Assembly: GCF_027580225.2 (NCBI RefSeq) | Contig: NC_073355.2 | Location: 19,630,001 to 19,694,000 of the forward strand | Origin: Misgurnus anguillicaudatus | Lineage: Eukaryota > Chordata > Actinopteri > Cypriniformes > Cobitidae | DNA length: 64,000 bases | Reading direction: 5' to 3' | Part shown: piece by piece, positions 63,664 through 64,000 of the stretch | How the letters are laid out: each line of letters opens with the position of its first letter | How positions within the stretch are numbered: position 1 is the stretch's first letter | Program-made: the position numbers and the translations under genes | The notes under the pieces: model-generated | What the model saw: the letters and a program-made list of their open reading frames with translations, nothing else | The model's database searches: none | What the model was told of the DNA's origin: nothing

Positions 63664-64000
63664 TAGGGCTGCAACAACGAATCGATTAAATCGATAAAAA
63701 TCGATTACTAAAAGTGTTGGCAACGAATTTCATTATCGATTCGTCGTGTCGCGTGACGCAGAGACGTTTAATTTTAAAAAAAGAAAAAAAACCCACTTCA
63801 GTTAAGCGCGGAGCGGAGTGAACACACTCGTGCTGCGTCCCAAACAGCCTATTTCTATACTATATAGTAGGCAAAGAGTATGAGAAGTAGTGCTTTTCGC
63901 CTACTATATAGTATGGAAGTATGCGGTTTGGGACGCAGCGTCGGTCTCTCTCGCGCACTGGTGCTTGCAGAGTTCGGCGGCTCATAGACAGGGCGGAGAA
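63664..64000. mobile_element. hAT-like repeat inserted in the LINE, running off the window
   Basis: Begins TAGGGCTGCAACAACGAATC with an ATCGATT-rich subterminal region, typical of a widespread fish hAT-like family. The right end is outside the window, so no duplication can be checked. A smaller element lies inside it. Confidence 0.6.
63832..63939. mobile_element. Small MITE nested in the hAT-like repeat
   Basis: GCTGCGTCCCAAAC and GTTTGGGACGCAGC are inverted repeats. The 108-bp body is itself nearly palindromic (ACTATATAGTAGGC and GCCTACTATATAGT). Confidence 0.75.

Noticed and set aside
62531..64000. N-terminal exons of mmd2 on the minus strand
   Set aside because: No segment with the expected N-terminal sequence and splice sites could be found; they are probably outside the window.

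Overview
The window is vertebrate nuclear DNA from a teleost fish, most likely a cypriniform. Five host genes have GT-AG introns and vertebrate orthologs. In order they are: the 3' part of a CYP3-family cytochrome P450 (+), a complete 13-exon tandem CYP3 paralog (+), foxk1 (+, 9 coding exons), ap5z1 (+, 17 exons), and the C-terminal five exons of mmd2 (-), which converges on ap5z1. The foxk1/ap5z1/mmd2 order is the one I know from vertebrate genomes, and the flanking CYP3 tandem pair fits the fish CYP3C locus. The cypriniform call rests on repeat families I recognise and is an inference.

Layout. 1-12.2 kb: two CYP3 genes in head-to-tail tandem with the same exon plan and alignable 3' UTRs. 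12.3-29.2 kb: foxk1, with a CpG-rich first exon encoding the FHA domain and long repeat-filled introns; the forkhead domain is split over exons 4 and 5. 29.2-41.2 kb: intergenic. It holds a Tc1/mariner element whose right terminal repeat was split by a 3.1 kb PIF/Harbinger element that still has two uninterrupted genes: a NAIF1-like Myb/trihelix protein and a HARBI1-like DDE transposase. 41.2-52 kb: ap5z1, whose introns carry a second dead Tc1 copy, TTAA-flanked MITEs, a 130 bp TA microsatellite and a 1.8 kb inverted pair. 52-54.7 kb: a set of three nested inverted-repeat elements. 54.8-62.5 kb: mmd2, with a large intron full of nested transposons. 62.5-64 kb: an L2-like LINE fragment cut by a hAT-like repeat that itself carries a smaller MITE.

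The host genes are functionally unrelated neighbours: microsomal oxidation, transcriptional repression, late-endosomal sorting, and a PAQR membrane protein. The most distinctive content is the mobile DNA. Many elements can be delimited to the base by terminal inverted repeats and target duplications, and the Harbinger element looks young and possibly autonomous. A possible 6-base microexon in foxk1 intron 5 is the main host-gene oddity. All coordinates and splice calls were made by reading; no alignment or database search was run.
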